Source: Paenibacillus sonchi (lineage in GTDB: Bacteria > Bacillota > Bacilli > Paenibacillales > Paenibacillaceae). From it: a DNA stretch of 64,000 nucleotides. The notes under the pieces are model-generated. The model ran no database searches. It was not told the DNA's origin and saw only the letters and a program-made list of their open reading frames with translations. The stretch spans positions 3,472,001-3,536,000 of the forward strand of contig NZ_CP068595.1 in assembly GCF_016772475.1 (NCBI RefSeq). The letters run 5' to 3'. Of the stretch, positions 43,226 to 57,674 are shown one piece after another (positions within the stretch are counted from its first letter, which is position 1; every line of letters starts with the position of its first letter). A program made the translations under genes and the position numbers.

Positions 43226-44764
43226 ATGAGTGCTGCGGCTCCTGTTGTAGAGTTGAAGCAAATCACAAAACGCTTTCCCGGTATCGTTGCGAACGACTCT
43301 ATCAGTCTTACGCTCGAAAAAGGAGAAATTCATGCACTGCTTGGTGAGAACGGAGCAGGCAAATCCACTTTGATGAATATCGTCTTCGGACTGTATCAGC
43401 CCGATGAGGGCAGCATCGAAATCGGCGGGAAACCGGTTATTATCGATAACCCCAATAAAGCGATTGAGCTTGGCATTGGAATGGTTCACCAGCATTTCAA
43501 GCTTGTAGAGCCTTTTACGGTAACCGAGAACATTGTTCTGGGCATGGAACCGAAAAAAGGTCTTAAAATCGACTATAAATCCGCTGCGGAGCAGGTTCGC
43601 AAGCTATCGGAGCAGTATGGCCTTCAAGTCAATCCAAATGCCAAAATTCATGACATTTCGGTCGGCATGCAGCAAAGGGTAGAGATTATGAAGACCCTGT
43701 ACCGCGGTGCGGATATACTAATATTCGACGAGCCTACAGCTGTGCTTACGCCACAGGAAATCACGGAACTGATGGCGATTATGAAGCGGCTCGTTGCAGA
43801 GGGCAAGTCCATCATTCTGATTACACATAAGCTGAAAGAAATCATGGAGATTTCCGACCGGGTTACCATCATCCGCCGGGGCAAGGTCATTGATACTGTA
43901 AAAACAGCCGGTACCAATCCCAACGAACTGGCCGAAAAAATGGTCGGACGCGGGGTAACCTTCAAGGTGGACAAGCAGAATCCCCATATTGGCTCAAGCG
44001 TGCTTAAGTTGACAAATGTCAGCAGCAAGAGCAAAGAAGGGGTGGCAGTTTTAAATGGCCTCAGCTTTGAGGTGAAGGCTGGCGAGATCCTCGGAATAGC
44101 AGGAGTTGACGGCAACGGGCAAAGCGAGCTGATTCAGGCGATTACGGGGCTTCGCAAGATTGATTCAGGGTCCATTACTGTATCAGGCAAAGAGATTGCT
44201 AACCTGAGTCCGCGGAAAGTCTCTGAAATGAATGTTTCCCATATTCCGGAAGACCGCCACAAACATGGCCTCGTGCTGGACTTTACAGTCAGCGAGAATA
44301 TGGTGCTGGAGACGTATTATAAGAGTCCGTACAACCAGAATGGATTCCTGAACAAAGAAGTCATTGATCAGCATGCTGAGGACTTGGTCAAGCAGTTTGA
44401 CGTCCGAACGCCTTCCATTGAGAACAAAGCGCGCTCCTTGTCAGGGGGTAACCAACAGAAAGCGATTATTGCGCGGGAAATAGACAAAAATCCGACACTG
44501 CTGATTGCGGCCCAGCCGACGCGCGGTCTTGATGTCGGTGCAATCGAATTTGTGCAGAAGCAGCTGATTGCTCAGCGGGACCAGGGCAAAGCGGTGCTGC
44601 TGATTTCTTTTGAACTCGATGAAATCATGAATGTATCTGACAGAATCGCCGTCATTTACGAAGGCCAGATTGTCGGTGAAGTATTCCCGCAGGATACCAA
44701 CGATCAGGAACTGGGTCTGATGATGGCGGGAAGCTTGAAACGGGGAGGCCATGCGGATGTCTAG
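43226..44764 (+). CDS. nupO: Nucleoside ABC transporter ATP-binding protein
   Basis: About 512 residues with two ABC ATPase domains. Domain 1: Walker A GENGAGKST, then the degenerate signature SVGMQQRVEI and LIFDEPTAVLTPQE. Domain 2: Walker A GVDGNGQSE, signature LSGGNQQK, and Walker B LLIAAQPTRGLDVG. The domain 2 Walker A lacks the Lys, as in BMP/RbsA-type importers, so only one site is likely to be fully active. The ATG at 43226 has GAGGGTGATT upstream; the frame from 43154 starts with unsupported residues. It overlaps the next gene. Confidence 0.93.
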   Translation: MSAAAPVVELKQITKRFPGIVANDSISLTLEKGEIHALLGENGAGKSTLMNIVFGLYQPDEGSIEIGGKPVIIDNPNKAIELGIGMVHQHFKLVEPFTVTENIVLGMEPKKGLKIDYKSAAEQVRKLSEQYGLQVNPNAKIHDISVGMQQRVEIMKTLYRGADILIFDEPTAVLTPQEITELMAIMKRLVAEGKSIILITHKLKEIMEISDRVTIIRRGKVIDTVKTAGTNPNELAEKMVGRGVTFKVDKQNPHIGSSVLKLTNVSSKSKEGVAVLNGLSFEVKAGEILGIAGVDGNGQSELIQAITGLRKIDSGSITVSGKEIANLSPRKVSEMNVSHIPEDRHKHGLVLDFTVSENMVLETYYKSPYNQNGFLNKEVIDQHAEDLVKQFDVRTPSIENKARSLSGGNQQKAIIAREIDKNPTLLIAAQPTRGLDVGAIEFVQKQLIAQRDQGKAVLLISFELDEIMNVSDRIAVIYEGQIVGEVFPQDTNDQELGLMMAGSLKRGGHADV

Positions 44765-45833
44765 ACTCAGAAAAATATTTGCGACCGACAACTACATCGT
44801 TCCGCTAGTTGCAATTGTAATGGGCTTTCTGGTGGGGGCTATCGTTATGCTGGTGGGCGGATACGATCCTATCGCTGCATACTCTGCGCTGTTCAAACGC
44901 GTATTTGGCAGCCCGTATGATTTTGGTGAGGCGATCCGTGAGATGACACCGCTGATGTTCACAGGACTTGCAGTAGCCTTTGCATTCCGTTCAGGGATGT
45001 TTAATATTGGCGCTGACGGTCAAGTGCTCATTGGCATGACAGCCGCATCTGTTGTTGGCATCAAGTTTGCCGGGACCCTGCCAAGCTTCGTGCTTGTACC
45101 GCTGGCTGTTATTATTGCCGGAGTCTGTGGCGGCCTCTGGGCGGGGATTGCCGGGTACCTGAAGGCGAAACGCGGAATTAATGAAGTTATTACTACCATC
45201 ATGCTCAACTGGGTTGCGCTGTTCCTGTCTAACTATATTGTCAGATCCTTTCTGCTGCTTCAAGGGCAGAACCGCTCTGAGGATATTCCGGCTTCGCTCT
45301 CGATGACATTTCTGAATTCCGTGTTTGATAATGCCCGGCTCCACTGGGGAACAGCGATCGCGCTTGCTGCAGCAGTGTTCTTCTATGTGTACCTATGGAA
45401 GACCAAACAGGGATATGAAATGCGCGCTGTCGGCCTGAACCCGCATGCTGCAGAATACGCAGGGATGAATGTTGGCCGCAATGTGATGAAGGCCATGTTC
45501 ATCAGCGGTGTTTTTGCCGGTCTTGCCGGGGCAGGGGAAGTGCTTGGCGTGTTCCACTATCAATCTGTGTTTGCGGCCTCCCCGGGTTATGGCTTTGACG
45601 GCATTGCCGTTGCTTTGCTTGGCTTGACACATCCGCTTGGAGTAATTTTGGCTGCGATTCTCTATGGTACGCTGACCTATGGATCAGCAGGCATGAGCTT
45701 TGGGGCGGATGTTCCTCCTGAGCTCATCCGCATCGTTATTGGTTCAATTATTTTCTTCATAGCGGCACAAGGAATTGTGCGCTGGGTGCTCAAACCGTTC
45801 TACTTCAAGCGCAAGAAAGAGAAGGTGTTATAG
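44757..45833 (+). CDS. nupP: Nucleoside ABC transporter permease
   Basis: About 358 residues of the BPD_transp_2 family, with eight to ten transmembrane helices and GADGQVLIGM, NEVITTIMLNW and AVGLNPHAAEYAGMNV. The ATG at 44757 is 8 nt after GGGGAGG; the ATG at 44751 is too close. It overlaps nupO by eight bases. Confidence 0.93.
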   Translation: MSRLRKIFATDNYIVPLVAIVMGFLVGAIVMLVGGYDPIAAYSALFKRVFGSPYDFGEAIREMTPLMFTGLAVAFAFRSGMFNIGADGQVLIGMTAASVVGIKFAGTLPSFVLVPLAVIIAGVCGGLWAGIAGYLKAKRGINEVITTIMLNWVALFLSNYIVRSFLLLQGQNRSEDIPASLSMTFLNSVFDNARLHWGTAIALAAAVFFYVYLWKTKQGYEMRAVGLNPHAAEYAGMNVGRNVMKAMFISGVFAGLAGAGEVLGVFHYQSVFAASPGYGFDGIAVALLGLTHPLGVILAAILYGTLTYGSAGMSFGADVPPELIRIVIGSIIFFIAAQGIVRWVLKPFYFKRKKEKVL

Positions 45834-46784
45834 ATGGAGATATTAGGCCAATTGCTCAATACAACGCTAGTTTTTTCCACAGCGCTGATATTTGCCGCCC
45901 TCGGTGGCATCTTCTCTGAACGTTCCGGTGTCGTGAATATTGGACTTGAAGGCTTGATGATGTTTGGTGCCTTTGCCGCAGCCGTAGGCGGATATTACGC
46001 TCAGGATGCCGGTATGGGAGACTGGGCTCCATGGATCGGCGTGTTGTGTGCAATGGTTGTAGGCGTGCTTGGCGCGCTCATTCATGCGGTGGCGTCGATT
46101 ACATTTAAGGCAGATCAGACGATCAGCGGTACGGTCATCAACTTTCTGGCTGCGGGCAGCACGCTTTATGTAGTCAAGCTGATCTTTGAGGGAGCCGGCG
46201 AAACGCCGCTGCTGGATGGGTTCAATAAAGTGGCTATTCCTGGACTCTCCAAAATTCCGGTCATCGGTGAGGGATTATTCAATTCCTATCCCACGACATA
46301 TCTTGCGATTATATTGGTTATTGTGATTTATTTTGTGCTCTTCAAAACTCCGTTTGGCCTTCGTCTGCGTTCTGTAGGGGAGCATCCAAGTGCTGCAGAT
46401 ACACTCGGTGTCAACGTAAACCGGATGAGATATATCGGAGTAATGCTGAGCGGACTGCTGGCGGGTATTGGCGGAGCGACCATTACGCTTACGACCACGG
46501 GCACCTTTGCGCATAACACGGTTTCCGGTCAGGGGTTTATCGCTATTGCAGCGATGATCTTTGGAAAATGGAATCCGCTTGGCGCTTTTGGGGCTGCTGT
46601 ATTTTTCGGCCTGTCCCAGGCGATCCGCAACTATGTCCAGTTGTTCGAATGGTCCAAAGACATCCCGCAGGAATTTATCTTCATGATTCCTTATGTACTA
46701 ACCATTATCGTTCTGGTGAGTGCGGTTGGACGTTCTTCGGCTCCAAAGGCATTGGGCGAACCTTACGACCCGAGCAAACGTTAG
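45834..46784 (+). CDS. nupQ: Nucleoside ABC transporter permease
   Basis: A 316-residue partner permease of the same family (GLEGLMMFGAFAAAVGGYYA, then RSVGEHPSAADTLGVNVNRM), with about eight transmembrane helices. It starts directly after the nupP stop, completing the importer. A terminator follows. Confidence 0.93.
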   Translation: MEILGQLLNTTLVFSTALIFAALGGIFSERSGVVNIGLEGLMMFGAFAAAVGGYYAQDAGMGDWAPWIGVLCAMVVGVLGALIHAVASITFKADQTISGTVINFLAAGSTLYVVKLIFEGAGETPLLDGFNKVAIPGLSKIPVIGEGLFNSYPTTYLAIILVIVIYFVLFKTPFGLRLRSVGEHPSAADTLGVNVNRMRYIGVMLSGLLAGIGGATITLTTTGTFAHNTVSGQGFIAIAAMIFGKWNPLGAFGAAVFFGLSQAIRNYVQLFEWSKDIPQEFIFMIPYVLTIIVLVSAVGRSSAPKALGEPYDPSKR

Positions 46785-46819
46785 ACTTTATTATTCTCTG
46801 CCTAGAACAAGCAAGTATG

Positions 46820-46855
46820 ACGCATTTCCGGTCTTTTCCGGGAATGCGTTTTTTT
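46820..46855 (+). terminator. Terminator of the nup operon
   Basis: ACGCATT-CCGG pairs with CCGG-AATGCGT (one mismatch), followed by seven T. Confidence 0.85.
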
Positions 46856-46992
46856 GTTGAAGCTGCAAGTGAGGCTGACGGGGACAGGTGTACAGGCGAA
46901 GTGTTATGCGTGCGAATAGACTGTTGTGAAGATGAAACTTTAGCGCAGATTGCAGCGGGTTTTATTGAGTATTCATTTTTAGGAGGGATAAT

Positions 46993-47325
46993 ATGGCACA
47001 GCCGGTGACGAAGAAACAGGTGATGAAGCTGGTAGGCAAAAATATTGTCGCGGTGAAAAAGGATGGCACAAAAGTGTCCGGCAAGCTGCTCCGCGTGTCG
47101 GGCAACCGTCTGGTTTTACAACGGGTCAGCGGTAAAAAAGTGCAAACCAAAGCGCTGATTCCGCTGGTGCTGTTTGATTTGTTGGCCGTCGGTACGGCAC
47201 CTTACGCATACGGAGCCTATGGTTACCCCGGCGTTCCTTACGGCGGTTACGGCCCCGGTCCGGTTCCTGGACCATATGGCGGCTACGGGCCTGGATATGG
47301 CGTTCCGCCGATTGGTTTCTTTTAA
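46993..47325 (+). CDS. Sm-like protein with Gly/Tyr/Pro-rich tail
   Basis: A 110-residue protein. Residues 10-60 (LVGKNIVAVKKDGTKVSGKL, then LRVSGNRLVLQRV) look like an Sm-fold beta-barrel with the G-x-x-V...DG...G-x-L pattern. Residues 70-110 are a low-complexity tail (YGAYGYPGVPYGGYGPGP) ending GFF. I do not know a characterised homologue. The tail resembles spore coat or matrix proteins, and the front resembles an RNA- or polymer-binding domain, so the function is open. AGGAGGGATAAT precedes the ATG; the end overlaps the convergent acetyltransferase by four bases. Confidence 0.75.
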   Translation: MAQPVTKKQVMKLVGKNIVAVKKDGTKVSGKLLRVSGNRLVLQRVSGKKVQTKALIPLVLFDLLAVGTAPYAYGAYGYPGVPYGGYGPGPVPGPYGGYGPGYGVPPIGFF

Positions 47326-47783
47326 GCTCTGAATCTGTTGGCTAACAGTTTTTCGAATTCATAGCAGAAGTTTTGCGGCTGATAACGGGCTACGCTGTAG
47401 CCCAATTTTTGATAAAAGGAAATGCCTGGCGCATTGCCCGCATCCACGGATATCTTGGCCCTTAGACAACCGCGTGATAGTGCAAAGCGCTCAGCTCTGT
47501 CCATAAGCATATTCCCCCAGCGTTTGCGTCTTGCGGCCGGGGCTATGGCCAGCATGTCAATATAGAGCAAATCTCCATGCAGCATAAAGTGTACAAATCC
47601 CAGCGGATCGCTCTCATAATCCGGACAAGCCACAAGGGTGACCCCTTGCCCCAGACGCCGGGGCAGATCTTTTCGGATCTGGTTGATAACAGTCTGTGGA
47701 AGATGTGATAATGGAACCAGTTGCTTTTCAATCAAGTCAAGAATCACGGCGTCATCCTGCTTGGGTCTGCGGTAGCGAATCAT
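47322..47783 (-). CDS. GNAT family N-acetyltransferase
   Basis: A 153-residue GNAT protein with the acetyl-CoA segment LAIAPAARRKRWGNMLMDRA and the C-terminal VDAGNAPGISFYQKLGYSV. The classic Q/RxxGxG loop is altered to RRKRWGN. The substrate is not identifiable. It converges with the Sm-like gene and diverges from the ilvB leader. Confidence 0.85.
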   Translation of the reverse strand: MIRYRRPKQDDAVILDLIEKQLVPLSHLPQTVINQIRKDLPRRLGQGVTLVACPDYESDPLGFVHFMLHGDLLYIDMLAIAPAARRKRWGNMLMDRAERFALSRGCLRAKISVDAGNAPGISFYQKLGYSVARYQPQNFCYEFEKLLANRFRA

Positions 47784-47888
47784 AAAGCGCCCCCTTCACG
47801 CATTGTCGTATATCATATGCTCTAAGGGGTGTGGGCGTTCCGGCAAGGAAAGAACAACATTTTGTGACGATTGCCCAAAAGAAGGGTA

Positions 47889-48287
47889 TTGACTAACCGT
47901 GTGAGGAATCATATAATGTGTCTAAACATTTACGAACATATAATCATCGGCAATGATGAGGACGAAGTTTTAAGGGCTCTTTTGCTCAGAGAGTGAGAGG
48001 AATTGCTGCAACCTCCACCAGAATCCCTTATATACGAGCTCACCTCGGAGCTGTTTTCCTGAAAGGTCCACCGGCAAGAGTGGTGGAATTATTAGGGGGA
48101 ATCGTTTAGTCCGCGTTAGGGACTTCAGGTTACAAAGATTTGGGCCCTGCCTACATCGATGGATTTTTGTATCCTGATAAGGCGTTGCATCGTGAGATGC
48201 AATGCAAACATGGGTGGTACCACGGAAGATCAACCTTTCGTCCCTCACGCGCTGTCTTCTGCGCGTGGGAGGCGGAAGGTTTTTTTG
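47889..48287 (+). promoter_or_regulatory. T-box riboswitch (Leu) with promoter and terminator
   Basis: Promoter TTGACT (47889-47894), 17-bp spacer, TATAAT (47912-47917). Stem I region starts near 47970 with the AGAGAG motif; a CTC Leu codon at 48044-48046 is the likely specifier. The T-box sequence is GGGTGGTACCACGG (48212-48225). The terminator pairs AACCTTTCG-CCTC-CGCGC with GCGCG-GAGG-CGGAAGGTT and T7. Uncharged tRNA-Leu favours the antiterminator, switching on ilvB-ilvH-ilvC-leuA, as in the B. subtilis ilv-leu operon. Confidence 0.9.
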
Positions 48288-48369
48288 TTGCCAGGAACCT
48301 TAACAGTTGAATTCATAGACGGTCTGTCATTCCCATAATGCATGTTAACTATTGAAGGGAGGAATACTG

Positions 48370-50118
48370 ATGAGCGCGCCAACACCGGAAGTGCGGTCTA
48401 TAGAGCAGTTACGTGAGAAATGGAAGAATCCCGAGGTGATTACGGGTTCCGAAGTCCTGCTGCGCAGTCTTGTAATGGAAGGGGTTGATACCGTCTTTGG
48501 GTATCCGGGCGGTGCAGTATTGTATATCTATGATGCGCTTCACGGCTTCACGGATTTCAAGCATATCCTTACACGGCATGAGCAGGGCGCGATTCACGCG
48601 GCTGACGGCTATGCCAGAGCAAGCGGCAAAGCGGGTGTGTGTATTGCTACCTCCGGTCCGGGAGCAACCAATCTGGTAACGGGGATCGCGACCGCTTATA
48701 TGGACTCGGTGCCACTGGTGGTAATCACCGGCAATGTTTTCTCCAGCCTGATTGGAACCGACGCTTTCCAGGAAGCGGATATTACAGGCATTACGATGCC
48801 GATTACGAAGCACAGCTATCTGGTACGCGATGTTGAAGAACTTCCGCGCGTCATTCATGAAGCTTTCCATATCGCCAACACCGGCCGCAAAGGTCCGGTA
48901 CTGATCGACATTACGAAGGATGTATCGGCTGCCAAGACACTGTATAGTCCAGTCCAGCAGCAAGGCGTTAACCTCCGCGGCTATAACCCGCGTACGGTTC
49001 CGAACAAGCTCCAGCTGGATAAGCTGGTCCGGGCCATTTCGGAGGCGGAACGTCCAATCATTATTGCAGGCGGCGGGGTCATCTATTCCGGAGCCCACGA
49101 AGCAATGTATGAATTCGTGAAGCGGACAGAAATCCCGATCACAACTACATTGCTGGGCCTGGGCTGTTATCCGAGTGCGGATGAGCTGTGGATGGGAATG
49201 CCCGGCATGCACGGAACGTATACAGCGAACAATGCCATTCAGCAATGCGATCTGCTGATCAACATCGGGGCCCGCTTCGATGACCGTGTGACCGGCAAGC
49301 TGGACGGTTTTGCGCCAAAAGCAAAAATCGTTCACATCGACATCGATCCGGCGGAAATCGGCAAAAACGTGTCGCCTGACATTCCGATTGTCGGAGATGT
49401 GAAGACCGTGCTGGAGATGCTGATTCCTGAGGTCAGCCGTGCAGCGGGTGCCGATGCCTGGAGAACGCAGATTGCCCAGTGGAAGCTGGATTATCCGCTC
49501 CACTACAACGATTCCGACACAGAGCTCAAACCGCAGTGGGTGATTCAGATGATTAATGACACCACCAAAGGTGAAGCTATTGTTACTACCGATGTTGGAC
49601 AACACCAGATGTGGGCTGCCCAATATTACAAATTCAATCATCCCCGTTCATGGATTACTTCCGGGGGGCTTGGAACGATGGGCTTCGGATTCCCGTCGGC
49701 GATCGGAGCGCAGATGGCACATCCGGAACGGCTGGTAGTTTCCATTAATGGTGACGGCGGCATGCAGATGTGTTCACAGGAGCTTGCGATCTGTGCGATC
49801 CATAATATCCCGGTCAAAATCGTGGTTATTAACAACGAGGTTCTGGGGATGGTCCGGCAGTGGCAGACCCTCATATATGATAAGCGTTACAGCTATACCG
49901 ACCTCGCAGGCAGCCCGGATTTCGTTAAGCTGGCTGAAGCATACGGGGTAAAAGGACTTCGGGCAACGAACAAGGAAGAAGCAGGCGCTGCGTGGAAAGA
50001 AGCACTGGAAACGCCGGGACCCGTTCTGGTAGAATTCGTTGTTCCTAAGGACGAGAATGTCTACCCGATGGTAACTCAAGGGTCGACCATCGATCAAATG
50101 CTGATGGGGGATGAATGA
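48370..50118 (+). CDS. ilvB: Acetolactate synthase large subunit
   Basis: A 582-residue thiamine diphosphate enzyme with an N-terminal [15 protein letters not shown] segment containing the catalytic Glu region, a central [12 protein letters not shown], and the TPP-binding [20 protein letters not shown] to NN motif. It condenses two pyruvates (or pyruvate and 2-oxobutyrate), the first step of Val, Leu and Ile synthesis. The ATG at 48370 follows GGGAGGAATACTG. The T-box upstream controls it. Confidence 0.96.
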   Translation: MSAPTPEVRSIEQLREKWKNPEVITGSEVLLRSLVMEGVDTVFGYPGGAVLYIYDALHGFTDFKHILTRHEQGAIHAADGYARASGKAGVCIATSGPGATNLVTGIATAYMDSVPLVVITGNVFSSLIGTDAFQEADITGITMPITKHSYLVRDVEELPRVIHEAFHIANTGRKGPVLIDITKDVSAAKTLYSPVQQQGVNLRGYNPRTVPNKLQLDKLVRAISEAERPIIIAGGGVIYSGAHEAMYEFVKRTEIPITTTLLGLGCYPSADELWMGMPGMHGTYTANNAIQQCDLLINIGARFDDRVTGKLDGFAPKAKIVHIDIDPAEIGKNVSPDIPIVGDVKTVLEMLIPEVSRAAGADAWRTQIAQWKLDYPLHYNDSDTELKPQWVIQMINDTTKGEAIVTTDVGQHQMWAAQYYKFNHPRSWITSGGLGTMGFGFPSAIGAQMAHPERLVVSINGDGGMQMCSQELAICAIHNIPVKIVVINNEVLGMVRQWQTLIYDKRYSYTDLAGSPDFVKLAEAYGVKGLRATNKEEAGAAWKEALETPGPVLVEFVVPKDENVYPMVTQGSTIDQMLMGDE

Positions 50119-50603
50119 CAGTGATGAGACATACGATTGCTGTGCTTGTGAATGACCAGCCGGGTGTGCTGCAGCGGGTGTCAGGCCTGTTCGGGCGCCG
50201 GGGCTTCAATATTGAGAGCATTACCGTCGGGCAGTCCGAAGAGGCCGGCCTGTCCCGGATGGTCATTGTTACACTTGGCGACCAGCACACGCTGGAGCAG
50301 ATCGAGAAGCAGCTCTACAAGCTGATCGATGTGATCAAGGTAGTGGATCTTGGCTCCAAGCCGATGGTTGCCCGTGAGCTGGCGCTCATTAAGGTCAAAG
50401 CGGAACCGGCTGAACGTCCGGAAATTATGGGTGTTGTTGAAACCTTCCGCGCTTCCGTGGTGGATATCGGCACAACCAGCCTGCTTGTGCAGGTGGTTGG
50501 GGATACCCAGAAGATTGATGCAATGATCGAACTGCTTAAGCCTTATGGCATCAAAGAACTGTCCCGTACCGGCGTTACAGCAATGATCCGGGGAAATGCC
50601 TGA
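50115..50603 (+). CDS. ilvH: Acetolactate synthase small subunit
   Basis: A 162-residue regulatory subunit with an N-terminal ACT domain ([20 protein letters not shown], then [11 protein letters not shown]) and a second C-terminal domain. It activates IlvB and confers valine feedback. The ATG at 50115 overlaps the ilvB stop, so it is translationally coupled; an ATG at 50124 is possible. Confidence 0.95.
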   Translation: MTVMRHTIAVLVNDQPGVLQRVSGLFGRRGFNIESITVGQSEEAGLSRMVIVTLGDQHTLEQIEKQLYKLIDVIKVVDLGSKPMVARELALIKVKAEPAERPEIMGVVETFRASVVDIGTTSLLVQVVGDTQKIDAMIELLKPYGIKELSRTGVTAMIRGNA

Positions 50604-51779
<1,176 letters not shown>

Positions 51780-51891
51780 TCTCATATACTTACAATAATG
51801 AACGTACTATAGTGTGATTCTCAAATGCGGCCGTATTTTGCGGGCCGCATTTGAGGGTTGTAGCACAAACTTGTTGGGGAGGTGCTCAGCT

Positions 51892-53433
51892 TTGCGGAAA
51901 ATATATGTATTCGACACGACGCTGCGTGACGGAGAGCAGTCGCCGGGGGTGAACCTCAATACAAGGGAAAAGGTAGAGATTGCCTACCAGCTTGAGAAGC
52001 TGGGGATCGACCGGATGGAGGCGGGATTTCCCGCAGCTTCGCCAGGAGATCTGGCTGCAGTGAATGCTGTGGCGAGGGCAGTGAAGAATGTAACGCTGAT
52101 CGGCCTCTCCCGCTCCAGAGAAAGCGACATTGATGCAGTTCGTGAAGCGCTTCAAGGGGCACAGGACCCCTGCATTCATCTGTTCCTGGCGACTTCACCG
52201 ATTCACCGGCAGCATAAGCTGCGTATGGAAAAGGCCCAGGTGCTGGAAACTGCACAGGCTGCCATCCGTTATGCCAAAAAATACTTCTCCAAGCTGGAAT
52301 TCTCACTTGAGGATGCTGGCCGCACCGAACGCGACTTCATGGCTGAAATGGTGGCAATGGCGATCCGGGAGGGGGCAAATGTAGTCAACATTCCGGATAC
52401 TGTAGGCTATTTGAACCCATCGGAGTATGGTGCGATCTTCAAATTTCTTAAGGACACCGTGCCGGATATTGAGAAGGTCCAGCTTAGCGCCCACTGTCAT
52501 AATGATCTGGGCATGGCTACAGCGAATACGCTCGCTGCCATCCAGAATGGCGCCGACCAGATCGAAGGCACCATCAACGGAATCGGCGAACGTGCGGGGA
52601 ATACTGCTATTGAAGAAGTGGCTTTGGCGCTGGAGACACGCAGCGAGTTTTTTGATGCCAAGACGTCCCTGGTGCTGTCCGAAATCTCCCGTACCAGCCG
52701 TCTGGTCAGCAGGCTGACAGGCATGGTCGTCCCTGGCAACAAGGCGATTGTCGGGGCCAACGCGTTTGCCCACGAGTCCGGAATTCACCAGGACGGCATG
52801 CTGAAGGAGAAGACCACCTACGAAATCATGACTCCAGAAACCATCGGGCTCAAAGAGAGCAAGCTGGTGCTTGGCAAGCATTCCGGGCGCCATGCGTTCC
52901 GCGACAAGCTTAGGGATCTGGGTTATGACCTTTTGGAGGAGGAACTGAACGCAGCGTTTACCAAGTTCAAGGACCTGGCGGATAAGAAAAAGGAAGTATC
53001 GGATGAGGACATTCTGGCGCTGCTGGAGGAAAAACTGCTCGATACACCAGAGGTGTTCAGCCTGCAGACGATTTATGTTACTTACGGCAATGAGGCCACT
53101 CCATCAGCGACGATAACGATTAAAGGGCCGGAGCCACAGCCGATTGTTGCGGTTGCCGAAGGCAATGGCTCGGTTGATGCCATTTACAACGCCATTGACC
53201 AGGCGACCCGTGAGGAAGTTACGCTGGGCGATTATTCCATCAAGGCCGTGAGCAGAGGCAAAGACGCCCAGGGCGAGGTTCACGTAGTGTTGTCTCAGGG
53301 CGAGGTTGCTGCGCAGGGCCGCGGGCTCAGTACCGATATTCTGGAGGCGAGCGCCAGAGCCTATCTGAACGCGCTGAACAAGCTGCTGGAGAAACGGAAA
53401 ACCTATACAAAGCGCGATCACGCGAATCTGTAA
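51892..53433 (+). CDS. leuA: 2-isopropylmalate synthase
   Basis: About 513 residues. The catalytic TIM barrel carries DTTLRDGEQSPGV and the metal-binding HCHNDLGMAT; the C-terminal LeuA dimer domain (from about residue 390) provides leucine feedback. It condenses acetyl-CoA and 2-oxoisovalerate, the first committed step to leucine. The TTG start at 51892 has GGGGAGGTG just upstream. A terminator follows, cutting the gene off from leuB. Confidence 0.95.
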   Translation: MRKIYVFDTTLRDGEQSPGVNLNTREKVEIAYQLEKLGIDRMEAGFPAASPGDLAAVNAVARAVKNVTLIGLSRSRESDIDAVREALQGAQDPCIHLFLATSPIHRQHKLRMEKAQVLETAQAAIRYAKKYFSKLEFSLEDAGRTERDFMAEMVAMAIREGANVVNIPDTVGYLNPSEYGAIFKFLKDTVPDIEKVQLSAHCHNDLGMATANTLAAIQNGADQIEGTINGIGERAGNTAIEEVALALETRSEFFDAKTSLVLSEISRTSRLVSRLTGMVVPGNKAIVGANAFAHESGIHQDGMLKEKTTYEIMTPETIGLKESKLVLGKHSGRHAFRDKLRDLGYDLLEEELNAAFTKFKDLADKKKEVSDEDILALLEEKLLDTPEVFSLQTIYVTYGNEATPSATITIKGPEPQPIVAVAEGNGSVDAIYNAIDQATREEVTLGDYSIKAVSRGKDAQGEVHVVLSQGEVAAQGRGLSTDILEASARAYLNALNKLLEKRKTYTKRDHANL

Positions 53434-53501
53434 AACCGCCGGGGCTGATACAAAGACAGCCTTTAGCGCAGCTTTATACTTTTGAATAATTATGCATATT
53501 G

Positions 53502-53546
53502 AGCTGTTCAGACCGTAGAGGAATCTAGGGTTTGAACAGCTTTTTT
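53502..53546 (+). terminator. Terminator of the ilv-leuA operon
   Basis: AGCTGTTCA-ACC pairs with GGT-TGAACAGCT (one mismatch), followed by six T. Confidence 0.85.
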
Positions 53547-53773
53547 GTGATGTCCAGCCGGGCTGCAAAGTTATATTAGCGATTAATCAGTGACTTTAAT
53601 TACTGGAAATATTGTCGATTTTGCGAATATCCCCGTTTTTTTTGTCTTTTATAAGACATATAAGGCCAATGGTATAGATCTGTTCAGAAATTGTTCATCA
53701 GGGGAGATTACAATTCAATGAGCACAGGATACGCAAATAATTATAAAATGTGAAATGGAGGTTTACTGTAACG

Positions 53774-57556
<3,783 letters not shown>

Positions 57557-57574
57557 TTAAGCATTAAAATTCAT

Positions 57575-57618
57575 GCCAAAGACACCCGCGGGCGTACGTA
57601 TCCCCGGGTGTCTTCGGC
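57575..57618. terminator. Hairpin between the adhesin and the response regulator
   Basis: AAGACACCCG-GGG pairs with CCC-CGGGTGTCTT in a long stem, lacking a strong T run. It separates the two convergent genes. Confidence 0.55.
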
Positions 57619-57674
57619 ATGTGTACATACTAAATAAATGACCAGGCCTCACTGTTCTGCGCTGCGGGCAGCCT

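Noticed and set aside
48409..49641. A 410-residue minus-strand frame inside ilvB
   Set aside because: It is an antisense shadow of ilvB, with no start signal or known domain.
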